DNA of 64,000 nt, taken from the NCBI GenBank assembly GCA_963971425.1, contig OZ020515.1, positions 13,718,291 through 13,782,290 of the forward strand, read 5' to 3'. The position numbers and the translations under genes are program-made. Source of the stretch: Bryoerythrophyllum caledonicum (Eukaryota; Streptophyta; Bryopsida; Pottiales; Pottiaceae). The notes under the pieces are model-generated. The model had not been told where the DNA came from. It worked only from the letters and a program-made list of their open reading frames with translations, and searched no databases. Positions 29,070 to 41,209 of this stretch are shown piece after piece (the first letter of the stretch is position 1; every line of letters starts with the position of its first letter).

Positions 29070-29280
29070 ATCGACCGCGGCTCAGTTCGGCTGGCTGAGC
29101 ATTTTGTTGCACCTCGCCGGTCCGGGTTCGATTCCTTGGCTTGTCAGAGTGGCTGGCGCACGCGTGGTCAGGGGACTGCTGGAATCAGCAGGAAAACCAG
29201 CTGGTGGACGCTCCTAAGCCCTGAGCTAGTGACAAGAGGCAGTAAAAGATCCTCTAAGATAAAGATGCTGTTTGGTGAAA
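29070..29280 (+). mobile_element. tRNA-derived SINE-like element
   Basis: Has a pol III A box (CGGCTCAGTTCGG, 29078-29090) and a perfect B box (GGTTCGATTCC, 29125-29135) at tRNA-like spacing, with no folded acceptor stem. The body continues to the region of GACAAGAGGCAGTAAAAG. Ends and target duplication were not resolved. Confidence 0.5.
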
Positions 29281-29406
29281 TATGACTGCGTAATTGAGGA
29301 TGAATCCGCTAGTCATGTCTTCACCTTCGGCCCTAAACATTCTCTTTCCCCTCTTTTTTAATCCTTTTACAACATCTACTGATTTCCTTCACGACATCGT
29401 GCTCCA

Positions 29407-30451
29407 ATGATTTGGAAGATTGAAGAAGATCCGGAGATGAGATTGGAACTTCTACCGAAAGCTTTTGTTATTAAAACCTTGGATCCTGTGATGTACGAGC
29501 AAGCCCACTCTTTTGTGCTTCAAAATCATCCTGCATTGGAGATTTGGAGGGAGAAGTACGAATTTGAGCACAGTAGGACACAGGGAAATCTGCCAACCTT
29601 TCGGCATTGGGTACGGGAAGCTGTGATTGCGGAAATGGCTAACATTTCTAATGAGGTGTTGGATATCACTGCCGGGCCATTGAAGAAAGGTAAGTTCTAT
29701 GCTGGAATGTGGTGTAAAGGGCGGCATTTTAGAGTAGCAATACGAGACTCTACTGCGAAGACAACACAAAATTCGTTTATTTCAGCCCTGTTTGACATGG
29801 GTTACCCTGAGAAAGTTGAATATATAGGCCAGGTGGATTCCATTATTCAACTAGACTATGACTCGGTGAAGCAGACTTTGATTTGCGGCAAATGGTACAA
29901 CAACAACAAAACTCCATGGCAACTACATATGCAGTACAAAACTAATCGAAGACGAATGTGGATACAATAGAGTCATGGCCAAAGAGTTTATGAGCTCTAA
30001 TCATCTTAGGAATGAGCCCTTCGTTTACCCAGAGGACTGTAATCAAGTGTTCTTAGTGAACGATAGATTACATGCACATTGGAAGATTGTAGTGGATGCG
30101 GAGGTGCGAGGCGTAAGGGTTTACGAAACAAACACATTAGAGACGCTGAACAATGAAGTTGGAGACTCTAGTGCTCCCAACGAAGTCATTGACAACAATC
30201 TAGATGGAAATGTGGAGGTTGAAGAAGAGTACGTCTCTGACGTGGAAGAGCGAAACTTTGAGGACGCTGCAATGAATGACGGATTGGAAGAGGAGGATGT
30301 CATTTTGTATTATAGACGAAGACGTAGGGTAGTAAATAATCATGAACTTGAGCAAGATCAAGATCAAGAACTTATAGCAGATGAAGAAACAACGTTATCT
30401 TTGTCAGACGCTGAAGAAGTATATGAAGCTGAACGAGAGGTAGATGTGTAA
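29407..30451 (+). pseudogene. CACTA (En/Spm) transposase C-terminal remnant with frameshift
   Basis: Two frames make one protein: 29407-29970, then 29975-30451. The change falls near 29945: in the second frame IEDECGYNRV leads into the Met at 29975, replacing RRRMWIQ-stop in the first. HPALEIWREKYEFEH, NSFISALFDMGYPEKVEYIG, LDYDSV...CGKWY and EPFVYPEDCNQVFLVND follow the order of the DUF4218/DUF4216 region at the C terminus of plant CACTA TNP2 proteins. The tail is acidic. The N-terminal transposase core is absent here. Confidence 0.65.
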
Positions 30452-30559
30452 ACGCAAGATACAGACCACATGGAATTGCACGTGTAACCGGTTCACCTTG
30501 AGTATGTGTTACCATAGACCTAACTGTACATGTTAGGCATTACTTATGGATGAATTCAA

Positions 30560-31488
30560 TGAAAATCCACCAAAAACACCAAAAACACTTCGAAATAGTT
30601 GGACACTACTATAATGAATAAAGAGGGAAATAAAAACTTTGATTTCTAGTTTTGATCGTAGGATCTAAAAAACGACTTATTAAATAATGAACTCACAAAA
30701 ATTCATAAACTTGACCGCACTGATTGAAAGATTATAGTGTTTACAGTCAAATAAATGGTTAATTTTCTTCCCTGCATTTAGTGGATCAGCGGACTTTGAC
30801 TTCACTTGGTGTCAACTTTATGCACTACACAAGGTATAAGTCCATTACCATTGTGTTAAGCATGATGTTTGTTCCTTATATACCAATATTTAGAGGTAGA
30901 GGAGGGGTGTAGCACATTCAAAACAACTGTGAGGAGTAGAGGTTCAAAATTGCCAATTCGCGTTTTAATTTCTTGTGAAACTAATATGTTTTAGATTGAT
31001 GATCCAAATGGTCAATAAGAAGATTTTCACTACATATTGTTGTGGGGAAAAATGTAAAAAATATGAAAATCTCTAAGTTTTATGTGGAAAAGAAGAAGTT
31101 TTTCTAGTACCTTGCCTGACAATGTGTGAAAATGTTTGACTTGGGTTAATATGCTTTTTTTCACTAAAGACAAGAACTTTTTTTTGACAACATGAAGGGA
31201 AAAAATATTACTTGCTAGTATTGAAAATCTCACATTCAATAAACTGTCATAGCAAAAGATTTTGGAGGTGCCCGAAGTGCCCGCTCTTTTCATTTGAAAT
31301 TCAAAACCTTTAAACTTTTTAATTATATGTCGGATTTTGGATAACATTGTTCTCCCACTAAGGTCTTAGTATTGTCCTTCTACTATAAAATTTCAAAGTG
31401 GAATGGTAGAAATTGACACCATTTGAACCAGACCAAACTTTCAAAAAGCCCATTTTTGACACTTGGTCCTATAGGGGTTAATCAAGGA
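30560..31488 (+). repeat. Dispersed repeat family F, nearly full copy
   Basis: Shares the internal motifs of the family (TTGACCGCACTGATTGAAAG, GGTGTAGCACATTCAAAAC, CTTGCTAGTATTGAAAATCTC). Its right end is TTGGTCCTATAGGGGTTAAT near 31486, an inverted form of the TTAACCCCTAAAGGACCAA terminus seen at 58066. The left end is not clear. Confidence 0.6.
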
Positions 31489-31489
31489 A

Positions 31490-32560
31490 GTCGTTGCCTT
31501 AATTTGGAAACGTAATGTGTAGCGGTTTGGCTACCAAGGGTCACATGAGTGAGAATTTAAAATCATAGGCTACTTTCACAACAGTATTCACCAAAAATAA
31601 TGTGTATAGGAGTATCACAAATTTCCTGTAGTATTTCTTGTACATACAAATTACAGTGGTCCACCTCAATTCTCAGTCCACATCAAGTCATGTTCCTCAT
31701 AAAATCCCCATGTAAATTCCCAACCCCCCTCCCCAACCTTGGTCCCCACGTACAGACCCATTATCCTGAATGGAGTCATATAGAAATTTCTAATAAAAAA
31801 TTGTTTAGAGATCATGTTGGCCAGACCTACAATTGTTGCAATGTATTCCTTGGATTAGCTATGGATGTAATAATATAATGAGGACAAAAATATTGTCCTA
31901 AACAAAGGTTTGTAAATATTGATTAACCCCTAAGAGACCAAGGCATTGTTTCCTCATAAAACACTCCCAAGCAGCCAATGCCAAGAGGTAGCAACAACGT
32001 TTCATTTTAATATGATTTTTTTACTGTTGACCATATATAATATCTTATAATAGTATTCAATTTGAAGTCCCCTTATTTTTGGAGTTGCAGTCCAACACCT
32101 AGATGGAGAGTTTATAGTGCTGAAAGTCAAGAAAATTTCTTGACTTCGTAAACTGGATAAGATGACTTTCGCTTCAACTGGTATGAATTCGATCTTCTCT
32201 CCTGCAACGCACTCCAAAGTTGCACACAAGGCGCTCACGTACCAGCGAGTCTGCATTCACCAGCATCAACACATCCGAAGCAGAAAGCTCTCCCAAACGC
32301 GTGCAAGGCAGAGGAAATGAACGAAGGTGAAGGTAGGGGCAGAGCGGAGCGAAAGTCTTTTGACAGTAACACGGAGACGTTCCGCAAATTCGGTTACCAA
32401 TTGCCGTTCATTGCAGATACCATCATACTGTACCAGTGGTGTGCACAGCTGGGCCACAGGCTGTCGCAGTGACAAGGGCCAATCCGCAGTGAGATCTACG
32501 ATGCCACATCGGACAGGTTTGCCCAAACCTGCCTGATCATGAGCCACGCTATAAAGTCGA
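31490..32560. other. Gene-poor stretch, probably internal CACTA sequence
   Basis: A further family-F-like terminus ATTAACCCCTAAGAGACCAA lies at about 31922. ORFs of about 90 codons on either strand match nothing I recognise. It lies between the CACTA transposase remnant and the CACTA right end, so it is likely element interior. Confidence 0.4.
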
Positions 32561-32741
32561 TGTTGGAGAACGCACGGGGAACAATATCGTCACACTGAGA
32601 GCCAACTTCACGCTGAGAACACCTAGGGGAACGTAGTCTCCTGCATCGAACGTCATGGGGCCAAAAAGAAACCCAGAAACGTAGTTTCCGCTACCAAACG
32701 TTGCTAGCAGACGTTGCTATAGGGGGGGATTTCTTGTAGTG
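32560..32741 (+). mobile_element. CACTA right terminus with subterminal repeats
   Basis: Ends ...ATTTCTTGTAGTG at 32741. The complement starts CACTACAAGAAAT, the standard plant CACTA end. Inside are short repeats such as AACGTAG and AGCAACGT in both orientations. The orientation fits the plus-strand transposase remnant at 29407-30451. The matching left end was not found. Confidence 0.7.
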
Positions 32742-33525
32742 TCGTGACGTCTTTTTAAGATGTTTTGAAAGTTCTGCTTCTTACTCAATCTGTTTCACAA
32801 ATAACCCTTGGTTTATGGTGACACCGAAGGATGCATAAGAGAAAAGGCCTCCTGCAACGTGAGGCATTCATATTACCAAATTACGGATGAGTTGTAGAAA
32901 CTTGTACCAATTTTGTTGATGCTGTCAGTTTTTCGATACGAGCCTTAATTCCATGATCAAGATCTCGAACCTGATGATCTGGACTTACACATGAAGTGCA
33001 AGGCTCAATGAAATATTTTTATGTTCTTACGTCAGTTCCAGTTAACCCCGAAACCAGTGGTGAGAAGATTTGAGGACTTGGAACAGTACCATCATGGTCT
33101 TGGATTCGCCAAGTCAATTGGTCTATGGTCTTCAAAGAGTTGTGTCAGACCTGACTAGAGTTACAAGTGATGTTTCAGAGAATGCACGATGATGGTATTG
33201 ACTTCAGAAAAAAGATGCCTCTACACTCGACGAGTGATATTACTTTCGAGGAAACCGACGTGGTGACCCGCTTTTAGCGACGTTCATACATGCATGATCT
33301 CCTTCAAACTGCATGATGCATGATCTCATCTCGTACTGCATGCAAATGATGACGAAAATCCACCCAGTGTGGATAATCTTCAGAGTTCCACTTGCTCCTT
33401 CTGCACCAGTAGCCACAAGAAGAAAAAATCATAGACAACTTTCGCACGTGGATAAAGCTGCATCGCCCGATCTAGTCATCGTTTCGCCACAGCACTAGTT
33501 ACTAGAGCATCTGAGCCGCTCAGAC
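32742..33525. other. Intergenic stretch upstream of the secreted-protein gene
   Basis: No credible ORF. The distal part (33288-33350) has several TGCATG/GCATGATC repeats upstream of the TATA box at 33526. Confidence 0.4.
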
Positions 33526-33535
33526 CTATATAAAG
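33526..33535 (+). promoter_or_regulatory. TATA box (CCTATATAAA)
   Basis: A strong TATATAA element about 125 bp upstream of the preferred start codon at 33654. The ATG at 33549 is too close to the TATA box to be the start. Confidence 0.65.
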
Positions 33536-33653
33536 CCCTCCAGCTCCCATGCAAATCATCGCTCACCACTGCTCCTGCACTAGTCCGCTAGCTACTCCTG
33601 CACCTCCTCGTGATCTCTCGCGTTTTACTCCGCCTTCGATCGATCCCTTCGCA

Positions 33654-34070
33654 ATGGCGGTCAAGTGCTCCTCCTCCGGCGGCAACAGTGCCATGAAGGC
33701 GAGCCTAGTGCTCATGCTCCTCTTCGGGGCCGTCGTGGCGGCGCACGCCGACGACTATGTGGACGTCCACAACGATTTGCTGAAGGACATCAAGGCGAAT
33801 GGCCATACGATCGGAGCCAAAGCCACTGTGAAGGTGAAACTCGACCCCATCCTCAAGCTCACCATCAGCGTGGTCGACAAAGCGGGCGACGTCGTTCACG
33901 GCGTTTACAAGGTACCATCGAACGTGATCAAAGTCAAGGTGAAGGCGAAAGTGGCCGTCGGCGTGGAGGTCGAGGTGGTCGACGTTGTGCTCGGGCTGGT
34001 CGGCGCCGTGCTCCCGGTGGTCGGCGACATCCTCCACCTCATATCCTTGGCCACTGTCGTTCTGTACTAG
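33654..34070 (+). CDS. Small secreted protein of unknown function
   Basis: A single-exon ORF of 138 residues starting MAVKCSSSGG. A signal peptide is evident: an N region with MKAS, hydrophobic LVLMLLFGAVVAAHA, and a likely cleavage before DDYVDV. The mature part of ~105 residues has alternating Val/Lys strands (KVKLDPILKL, IKVKVKAKVAVGVEVEV) suggesting beta structure, and a hydrophobic C-terminal half (LGLVGAVLPVVGDILHL). Only one Cys occurs, before the cleavage site. A TATA box lies upstream and an AATAAA at about 34497. Codons are GC-rich compared with surrounding DNA, typical of a highly expressed plant gene. I do not recognise the family. Confidence 0.65.
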   Translation: MAVKCSSSGGNSAMKASLVLMLLFGAVVAAHADDYVDVHNDLLKDIKANGHTIGAKATVKVKLDPILKLTISVVDKAGDVVHGVYKVPSNVIKVKVKAKVAVGVEVEVVDVVLGLVGAVLPVVGDILHLISLATVVLY

Positions 34071-34495
34071 AAATTGGCCTACCGTCCGCAGCATGTACAG
34101 CTCGTGATGTTGCAGCCGGCGAGTCATCACATCGGCAGGAGGTTCACGTCCGTGCGATGTGTGCGTAGTCGGACGCATGGTCTAGGCCGATTCATGCACG
34201 TGGGTAGCGGTTCGCTTACTCGTTTCTGTTTCCAGTTGTTTTTGAGTCATCCCATTCTCTATTCCAGATGTAGTACAGGTACATATGAGCCATGTATGTG
34301 TGTGTGCGTGAGTGAGAAGGCACCCTGGGACATATGTATCTGAGCTTCTTGTTTTTCTCCAGCGACATGTCAGCTTCTGTGGAGGCTGCTGTTGTTGTCG
34401 TTGCCGCCGAAGGGGAGCCATGTCGTCCTGTTATGGTGCATGTCGGTGTCGGAGGAGGGGTGGGTCCCTTCGCTCATCATGCAGCAGTTGATTGT

Positions 34496-34503
34496 AATAA
34501 AAC
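34496..34503 (+). terminator. Polyadenylation signal (AATAAA)
   Basis: TAATAAAAC about 430 bp after the stop codon of the secreted-protein gene. Plausible 3' end of that transcript. Confidence 0.4.
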
Positions 34504-34519
34504 ACAATGGAATATAATG

Positions 34520-35784
34520 GGTTTTATACCGTGAATCTGTCAAAGCTCAAGTTATTGTGTAGTGTAGTTACATCTTGTCAATGCAGTGTGCAACAGGTTA
34601 CGTTATAATTGAGTCTCAGACGTTTTCAGTTGTTTTCACATGATCATTTTCCATCAAATTCAGACCGTTAGCACATTTTTGTCGCGCTGGTTGTTACCAT
34701 GCATCAACCACGGCCATATCGATCAGAGTATATGTCATTAAGAAAGGGACTCTTGATCTCAAACTATGTATGTAGCCAGTGTTGGGTACTGCGAGCTGCT
34801 TAAAGCTCGCAGGTCAACGCAGGATCTACACTTCTGGCTATTTCTTTGTACTGTGACAGCGGAAGAATGTTTTTAATATACAGAGTCAGACTGAAGGACT
34901 GACTAGCCTGTCCAGCTTTCAGATCAAGGAAAGTGGTCATTACTTCGCACACAGTGATACTACTCTTCGAGATCAATATATACAAAGTATGCGTGCAAAT
35001 CTTGGTACGGTCAAGAACACCACTCTTGAAGATCGAGTGTGGCTGATTATATAATCTTCTGTGGTTAGTCTGCATTCCATATTATACATGGGACTACTGT
35101 TAGTTCTGTTGATCTTTTATGCGAATAAGCATAAATTGCGTACATGGCAAGTGCCTTATTTGTTAATGGCCGGCATACAAATCATGACATTGTTTCTGTT
35201 TTCTGAAAGGTCATCTAAACTTCCTAAGAGCTGATGACTTCGCATGTCGATGGATCAGCTAACGGAATAGTATACTTGCATGAATATCCGCCTATGATAC
35301 GAAGAAGTTCTTATAATTCATATGATACGACTATATGAACCCCCTAACCCTTTCGGGTGGTTCCTTGAATGAAGTCACTGCTACCTCTTAAAACACGACG
35401 TTGTCTGGAGAATAATCCTAAGAATAACCTCAAGAGACATGCATACATACATACATGATTGAGTGAGCAATTTCTCACAGCACAAAGTATGAACACGTCA
35501 AAGTTGGTGCAAGTTTGATTTGAAAGTTGGACTGAATTCTGTATGCTGGAGATCAGAGTTCATGAAAATGAAATCTTTCAGTCGCATCCGCATCGATCAG
35601 CTGGAAATTGTGATGAGTGGAACTTTGAAGTCTTGGCGTTGGTGATCTAAGATCTTTAAGGCAGCTAGTCTAAGGGTTTAGGGTTGAGGGCAGTACTTAT
35701 TGGTGATGCAGCATAGATGTACATTTCATCATTAGTATGTAGCAACGTGAGCACGTACAGACTGTACAGTAATGTACTGTAATC
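34520..35784. other. Intergenic stretch, nothing recognised
   Basis: AT-moderate sequence with no long ORF and no clear repeat or RNA gene. Confidence 0.5.
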
Positions 35785-36530
35785 TGTTACCATAGTTTAG
35801 TTAGTCTGGCGGGCTCATGTACCACAATCCTAGTTTAGCCTGTCTGTGATGGAGACATGTGCCATAGTCCTTGATAGTCGTTTGTGTCCTGTGGGGACAG
35901 ATAGAGCATGAACGTACAGCTTATGTACACCACACGTAGATGTCATATCCAGTCGTCTCTCTCGTGTGGTGTACTTTATGCAGTTGCCGGACACCTGTCA
36001 AGCGGTGTTGTTGTTTATCTGTGCTTCGGAATAAAAAGAGATGTGTCCAGAGCATGAAATGGCCTGGGATCCGTTAGAGAGTTTTATATCATGTGTGATC
36101 GTGTGAGTGGTGTATAAATCAGTCAGGTATTCTTGTAACAGTAGGTTATGGACCTTTAGTTTGTTTTTAGAACCACAGAGAGCGCTCGTTTTTTTATTCC
36201 ACAATAGTTTCGGCGCTGTGTTTCCCTACTTTGAGAGATAGTCCTGTATTTTGGTTAGAAGTGACGTGAGCTTGGCAGATCGCGCTTGATGAGCGATGAG
36301 TCAACAAGGACAGGACATGTGTAGAGCGTTATGATGGCTCAAGTTTTCCTACGTGGAAGATGCCTATGCAATTTATCTTTCAGTCTTGAGATCTATTTTA
36401 CAGTGTGAGCGGCAGTGAACAGAAGAGTGCGTGGAGTACTGATGACGATAAGGCTCGTTAGTAGAGACGTGATAAGCAAGCAATTGAGGTGGTGCTTATG
36501 AATCATCAAATTGTCCATCCTTATTTCTAA
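35785..36530 (+). mobile_element. Degenerate copia remnant: LTR plus gag start
   Basis: An LTR of about 356 bp (35785-36140) starts TGTTAC and ends GTAACA, with an AATAAA near 36031. A PBS-like GGTTATGGACC follows. Translation of about 36325-36525 gives DGSSFPTWKMPMQFIFQS, then a stop and further Gag-like sequence (KSAWSTDDDKAR). This parallels YDGTNFQLWKLHMQFLFQS of the copia at 7250. Several stops make it non-coding. It belongs to a different LTR family from the intact copia. Confidence 0.6.
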
Positions 36531-38670
36531 GGAATTTCAATGATTTTTTAAGATTTTGTCAGTTACAAGAATTAACCACTTTGTCCACATGAAATCTTAG
36601 TGGTTGACACCTAAAGCCTCATGACTATATTTCTCCAAAACCATTCCAGATCGGCTCTTCTACGTTAAGATGCATCATCCTGTGAAAAGCTTTTAGGCAA
36701 TGTATTTGAACTAATTTTAACCATAGGATCTTCAAGTTCACTACTACAAGAGGACACTGAAAACATTTTGTTAATTTTGACAATGTAGATTTAAAAGGTA
36801 CAATCATTTGAATTGAGTAATGTAGTTTTTTCCTTCTTTGTGCGGATGGGGTCAACATACTTTGATTCAAATTAATGGCATATTATTCCATTTACAAATT
36901 GCATGAAATTTATGGAACTATGTTCTACCATGTATTAGGTCATTGCATGCTAAACATTACAAGTGATCATGATAACCTTCTCAGAGTGCCCGTCGATACA
37001 CCTTGGCGGCAGGATGGATACCATGTCAACCGTCGCGGTTCATAACCTGGACCCCGTGTTGATGCATACCCGGAACCTCGGGAAGAGGTTATTCATATCT
37101 GAGATCATGCCAGACATCAGGTTAACATGGAAAACGCAGAGGCAGCCGCGGGGCGACCCGCGTCACCCTCTCAACCACAAACGGCGTCAACCTATACAAC
37201 TAGGAAGGCGTGGAAATCTGCAGAGTAGAAGTTAAACGAAATTGACCGGGACGAATGAGAACAACCTCATGAAAGTGGCTCTAGGGAGTTGAAGATCTTC
37301 CCCGCTCAACTCCCCAAATCACTAATTTGTGCAAATGCCTACTTCATCACGTAGAAAATCTAATTAAGGGGCAATTTACACTACGGACCAAGAACTCTTC
37401 CCATGCACCTCTAAAATTTGTGATTGGCTCCATCAACTCGTCCCCGGATGACTTGGATTTACTCTACGAGGAAAAAAGAAAAGTGACCAAAAGATTAAAG
37501 GTCCTGAAAAGGCCTAGAAACAGGCCTAGTGGATAATGTTGAAGGATCTTCCCGATTTTGCGGCAAGAGAGGCAAAAAGGGTTCTTTCATTGCTAAACGA
37601 GGAGACCATGGGCCTAAAATGTCATTTTATAATTTTTATTTTTTATTTTTTTAGGGGGCCCAATGTTATTGTAGATACAATGGCAGCCACCCTTTATTAC
37701 GTCATACAGTTACACTTTGAACTTGAAGTAGAAAAGGTCATTACTTTCCTTGTATCATTCCCTCATTTGTCTTGTGTGCCTTGATTCTTGTTGTATTTAG
37801 TCGTATAGGCTTGTTTTTTTTTCCTGCTTTTTTTAAGGAAAAATTCCCTTTTTATGCAAAACTGCCTTTTTTAAGCATTCATTAAAAAAATCAGCACGCC
37901 CACTTTTTAATACATGGTCATTCCTCCCGGTCCAAGTTCTGCTTACACTTAGTGAGAGGACCAAGGGCTTTAAAAATTACATTTTTCTGAAGTGTGACCA
38001 TGAAAGTGTGACCATGAAGTGTGACCATGGAATTATTCCATTTTCCTTGGTCATTTTTCTTGGTCTGTAGTGTAAACCGCCCCTAATTTTAAGCTTTTTC
38101 AAAGAAACAGTATTCCTTCCCACATTCATGAAAGTTCATTTCCATGAATAGAAAATACTATGGAATACCAGTATTCAAAAATAAAATTGGAAAAGAACAA
38201 GACCCTACGGATAATCATCATCTGGATAAGCATGTTACCGTAGTATCAGCTACGACGACTGGTACTGTCGTTATATAAACACGTGAACTGAAATGTAAGT
38301 ACAAAATATACATGAATAAGGATAGTACAGTACAATTTCCTTCAAATATCAACGCACAAGTGCAGCCGTTACGTATAGCTGGCTAATCGATGTAGGAATG
38401 AACTGTGTACAATTATGCAAATGAACTATCATTAGTCAATCTAAAAATCAGAAAATAGGTGTCTCTCTTCGACTGTAAAGAAAAATCCTATTAACCATGT
38501 AATTAATGCACTAAAATAAATACCATACCCTTGAATCGAAATGAATGAAACGGATGTAGTCATTCAATGCAAGTCTAGTGAAGAAGAAACTTTGCACCAG
38601 CTATGAATGGAGACATGAGCTACTGCTGCTGTACATTGTTGTAGGCTTTTGATTTGATGAGAGGATCCTT
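36530..38670. other. Intergenic stretch between copia remnant and legumain
   Basis: No convincing gene. A GC-richer island lies at about 36970-37230. A short tandem AGTGTGACCATGA repeat sits near 37990-38030. Confidence 0.4.
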
Positions 38671-41209
38671 TTACGCGCTGAATCCAGATGTGACCGGGCT
38701 CCAAAGTCCAAGTAGAGCGCTGGGACTGTGTTTGCACGCCTCAGTTGCCGCCACTGACATCTTCAAGGGATCCACTCCACCATTGCAAATATTTGCAAAT
38801 GCACGCATGTGCTTCATGCCATACTCGGTCAGCGGGCCACAACGTGCTTCAAAATTGCGAACCTGCACATCATAGTAAAAATCCAACATATTGAATTCTT
38901 TCATGGATGGAAGAAAAATCAATTACATGTAGCTACTCTGTAGAGTTGATCACTTATTTAATTGCAACCACTGCATGTGACTCTTTGAAAACTGATTGAA
39001 AATCTTTGTTTTTCCATGAAAACCATTTCCTAATGTTTCCATCTTCCATTTGATGGATTCTTTTCAGATGAACTAAGGAATGAGACTTCAAATTTTGATG
39101 ACCCATTATTCTTACCATGGTCTTGAGACATGCCCAATCATCCACAACAACTGACCCTGGTGGGCGAACTGTGGTGAGCTTCTCAAAACTGTTCTCTCCA
39201 GCAAACAAAATCTCGCCAATGACCTTCACACTGTCGTCCAAGTGACGGCGGTGGAGAATTGTATGGGCCAGCTCTTTTGCCGCAGTGGCTTCCCTCAACG
39301 ACCCCTTTCCAGCATTTTGGATCTGCAACCACATACAAACATCTTTAGTTCAACAATCAACATCCTCGATGATAACAGCATAAACCACTTGGGTCATAAT
39401 TCAACATACATGCAAAAGATACATTACCTTATGCCTAAGATAAAGAACGTCAGCTTCTCTTTGAAGGACATGTGTCAAAATTTCACGGTTAGACGACAAA
39501 AACTCCGGAAGCTCAGGCTTTGTAACGTTCTCATTTGCTGGGTCAAAGCCAAGGTAGCGCTCCAGCTCTTCCACATCAATTTTCATGTCACCATACTGCA
39601 TCACGTGGGAGCCAGTCCTGTATGTGTTGTGGTTTGAGGTTCTTGACTTGACCTGCACAAGCAAACCAAAAACTTTTCATGTCAAAAACCAAAACCTTCA
39701 AAATATCACAAATCACACCACGTACATGCAATGAAGACCATGCATGTTTTATAGATTTCATACTACGACAAGCAAATTAAAAACCTGGTTTGTTAAACCA
39801 AAACCTTACATACCCTGTATTACAACATGAAGGCCATGCATGTTTTATAGGTTCGGCAATGAGAGAACAGTGACTTACAATGACATACTGGTCCTCAAGT
39901 GTTTCCCTCTTCAAATTCTCCTTCTCGCTGATACAAAACAAAGTGCGCAAATATCAGAACTTGGGACTCCTTGAAATTCATATCAAAGAACACATAAAAA
40001 TCAAATATTATAGCAGAAAATTCCATATAGTAGCATGTAAGTTCACATATATTCATGTAGTCATGGATGTTTGAGATTAAGTTTTTACTTACGTGTCTTC
40101 CATCCAGGCAACACTGTAGAGGTCACCCAAACAAGTCTCATACTCTGGAGGCGGCGGCGGGTACATGCCAGGGCAGTAGGTGCCCCAGCTGCTCTCCTCA
40201 GCATTGGAGGCAGTGGTGACATAGATGTTCAGCCCTTCGGGTAGCAAGCCCTCAAAAATACTCCCACTCTCACATGCCTCAAGGTATATCACCTGCCAAA
40301 AAACAAGAAAAGAAACATGTCAGTATTTAATGCTTATCATGCCATGGACATCTTCATCGAGGATGAGATCCATACCAGTTCTTTATAGGTCCCGGATGCA
40401 GCCTTCTTTTTTAAAGTGGCAATGAGGTCATCTGCATACAAATTGGGCGATGTCGGCATACCTGTGGAGAAAAGGAGGGAAATATATAATTAGCTTTTAA
40501 ACACCACATCAAAATATTAACCATTACTAAATATTTGACTTACCAAGCACGCCAGGGCCACCGTGATCTGTGTAGTATATGAAGATGTGGTCATTAGGAC
40601 CACTGTTGACCACCTTCCCGCTGCCACCTTTGATGGCGTCCTTGTCGCCCAGAATTGCAGCATAGAAGTTGCTCACAGTCACATCTTTTCCCGTGTAATC
40701 CTAAAAAACAAACAAATAACAAATTAGTTTGAGAACTTCTACCCTGATGCAACTAACTAGTTGTGAAGTAAGCCAAACCTTGGAGACGCCTTCATACACA
40801 TCAGGTCCATCAGGTTTGTTGATGATTTTTCCAGGATACGGATTTTCCGAGTTGTATGCAATGTCATCGTACATGAACACGATGATGTTCTCATCCTTCA
40901 AGCCTCCGCGCTTGAGTATTTGGTATGCATGGCATACATCTGCCTGGAAACATGGCATATCAGAGAGTCACAAGGCGCATTTACTTTGATGGCTTGGAAA
41001 GCATGACATGATCTTGTACATACCTGGTGGCGGTAGTTCCCATACCCAGCAGATCCAGCAATGAGGATGGCCCACCGCGTGCCCTGATTGTCCTCCGAGC
41101 CTTCTGTTGGCATTGTGATCTTGGGGTCCCATGAGGGTGCCCGGGCAGACACACTCAGTATGCATAAGACTAGTGAGAGGGCTGCAAGGAGTGCCCTTTT
41201 CGATGCCAT
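38671..41209 (-). CDS. VPE: Legumain / vacuolar processing enzyme (C13 cysteine protease)
   Basis: Nine exons (minus): 41024-41209, 40779-40943, 40544-40700, 40376-40461, 40093-40292, 39879-39927, 39428-39652, 39116-39322, 38671-38862. All introns are GT-AG and all junctions keep frame, giving 488 residues, the usual size. An N-terminal signal peptide is present ([17 protein letters not shown]). The chain enters the secretory path to the vacuole, where legumains cleave after Asn/Asp and mature other proteins. [29 protein letters not shown] sequence crosses the first junction. The catalytic His is in [12 protein letters not shown] (~163) and the catalytic Cys in [11 protein letters not shown] (~205). 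The C-terminal prodomain (LSAM) ends with [12 protein letters not shown]. The nine-exon structure is that of plant VPE genes. It appears complete and functional. Confidence 0.95.

Noticed and set aside
29070..29280. Functional tRNA gene
   Set aside because: A and B boxes are present but no cloverleaf or acceptor stem could be formed; better explained as a SINE.
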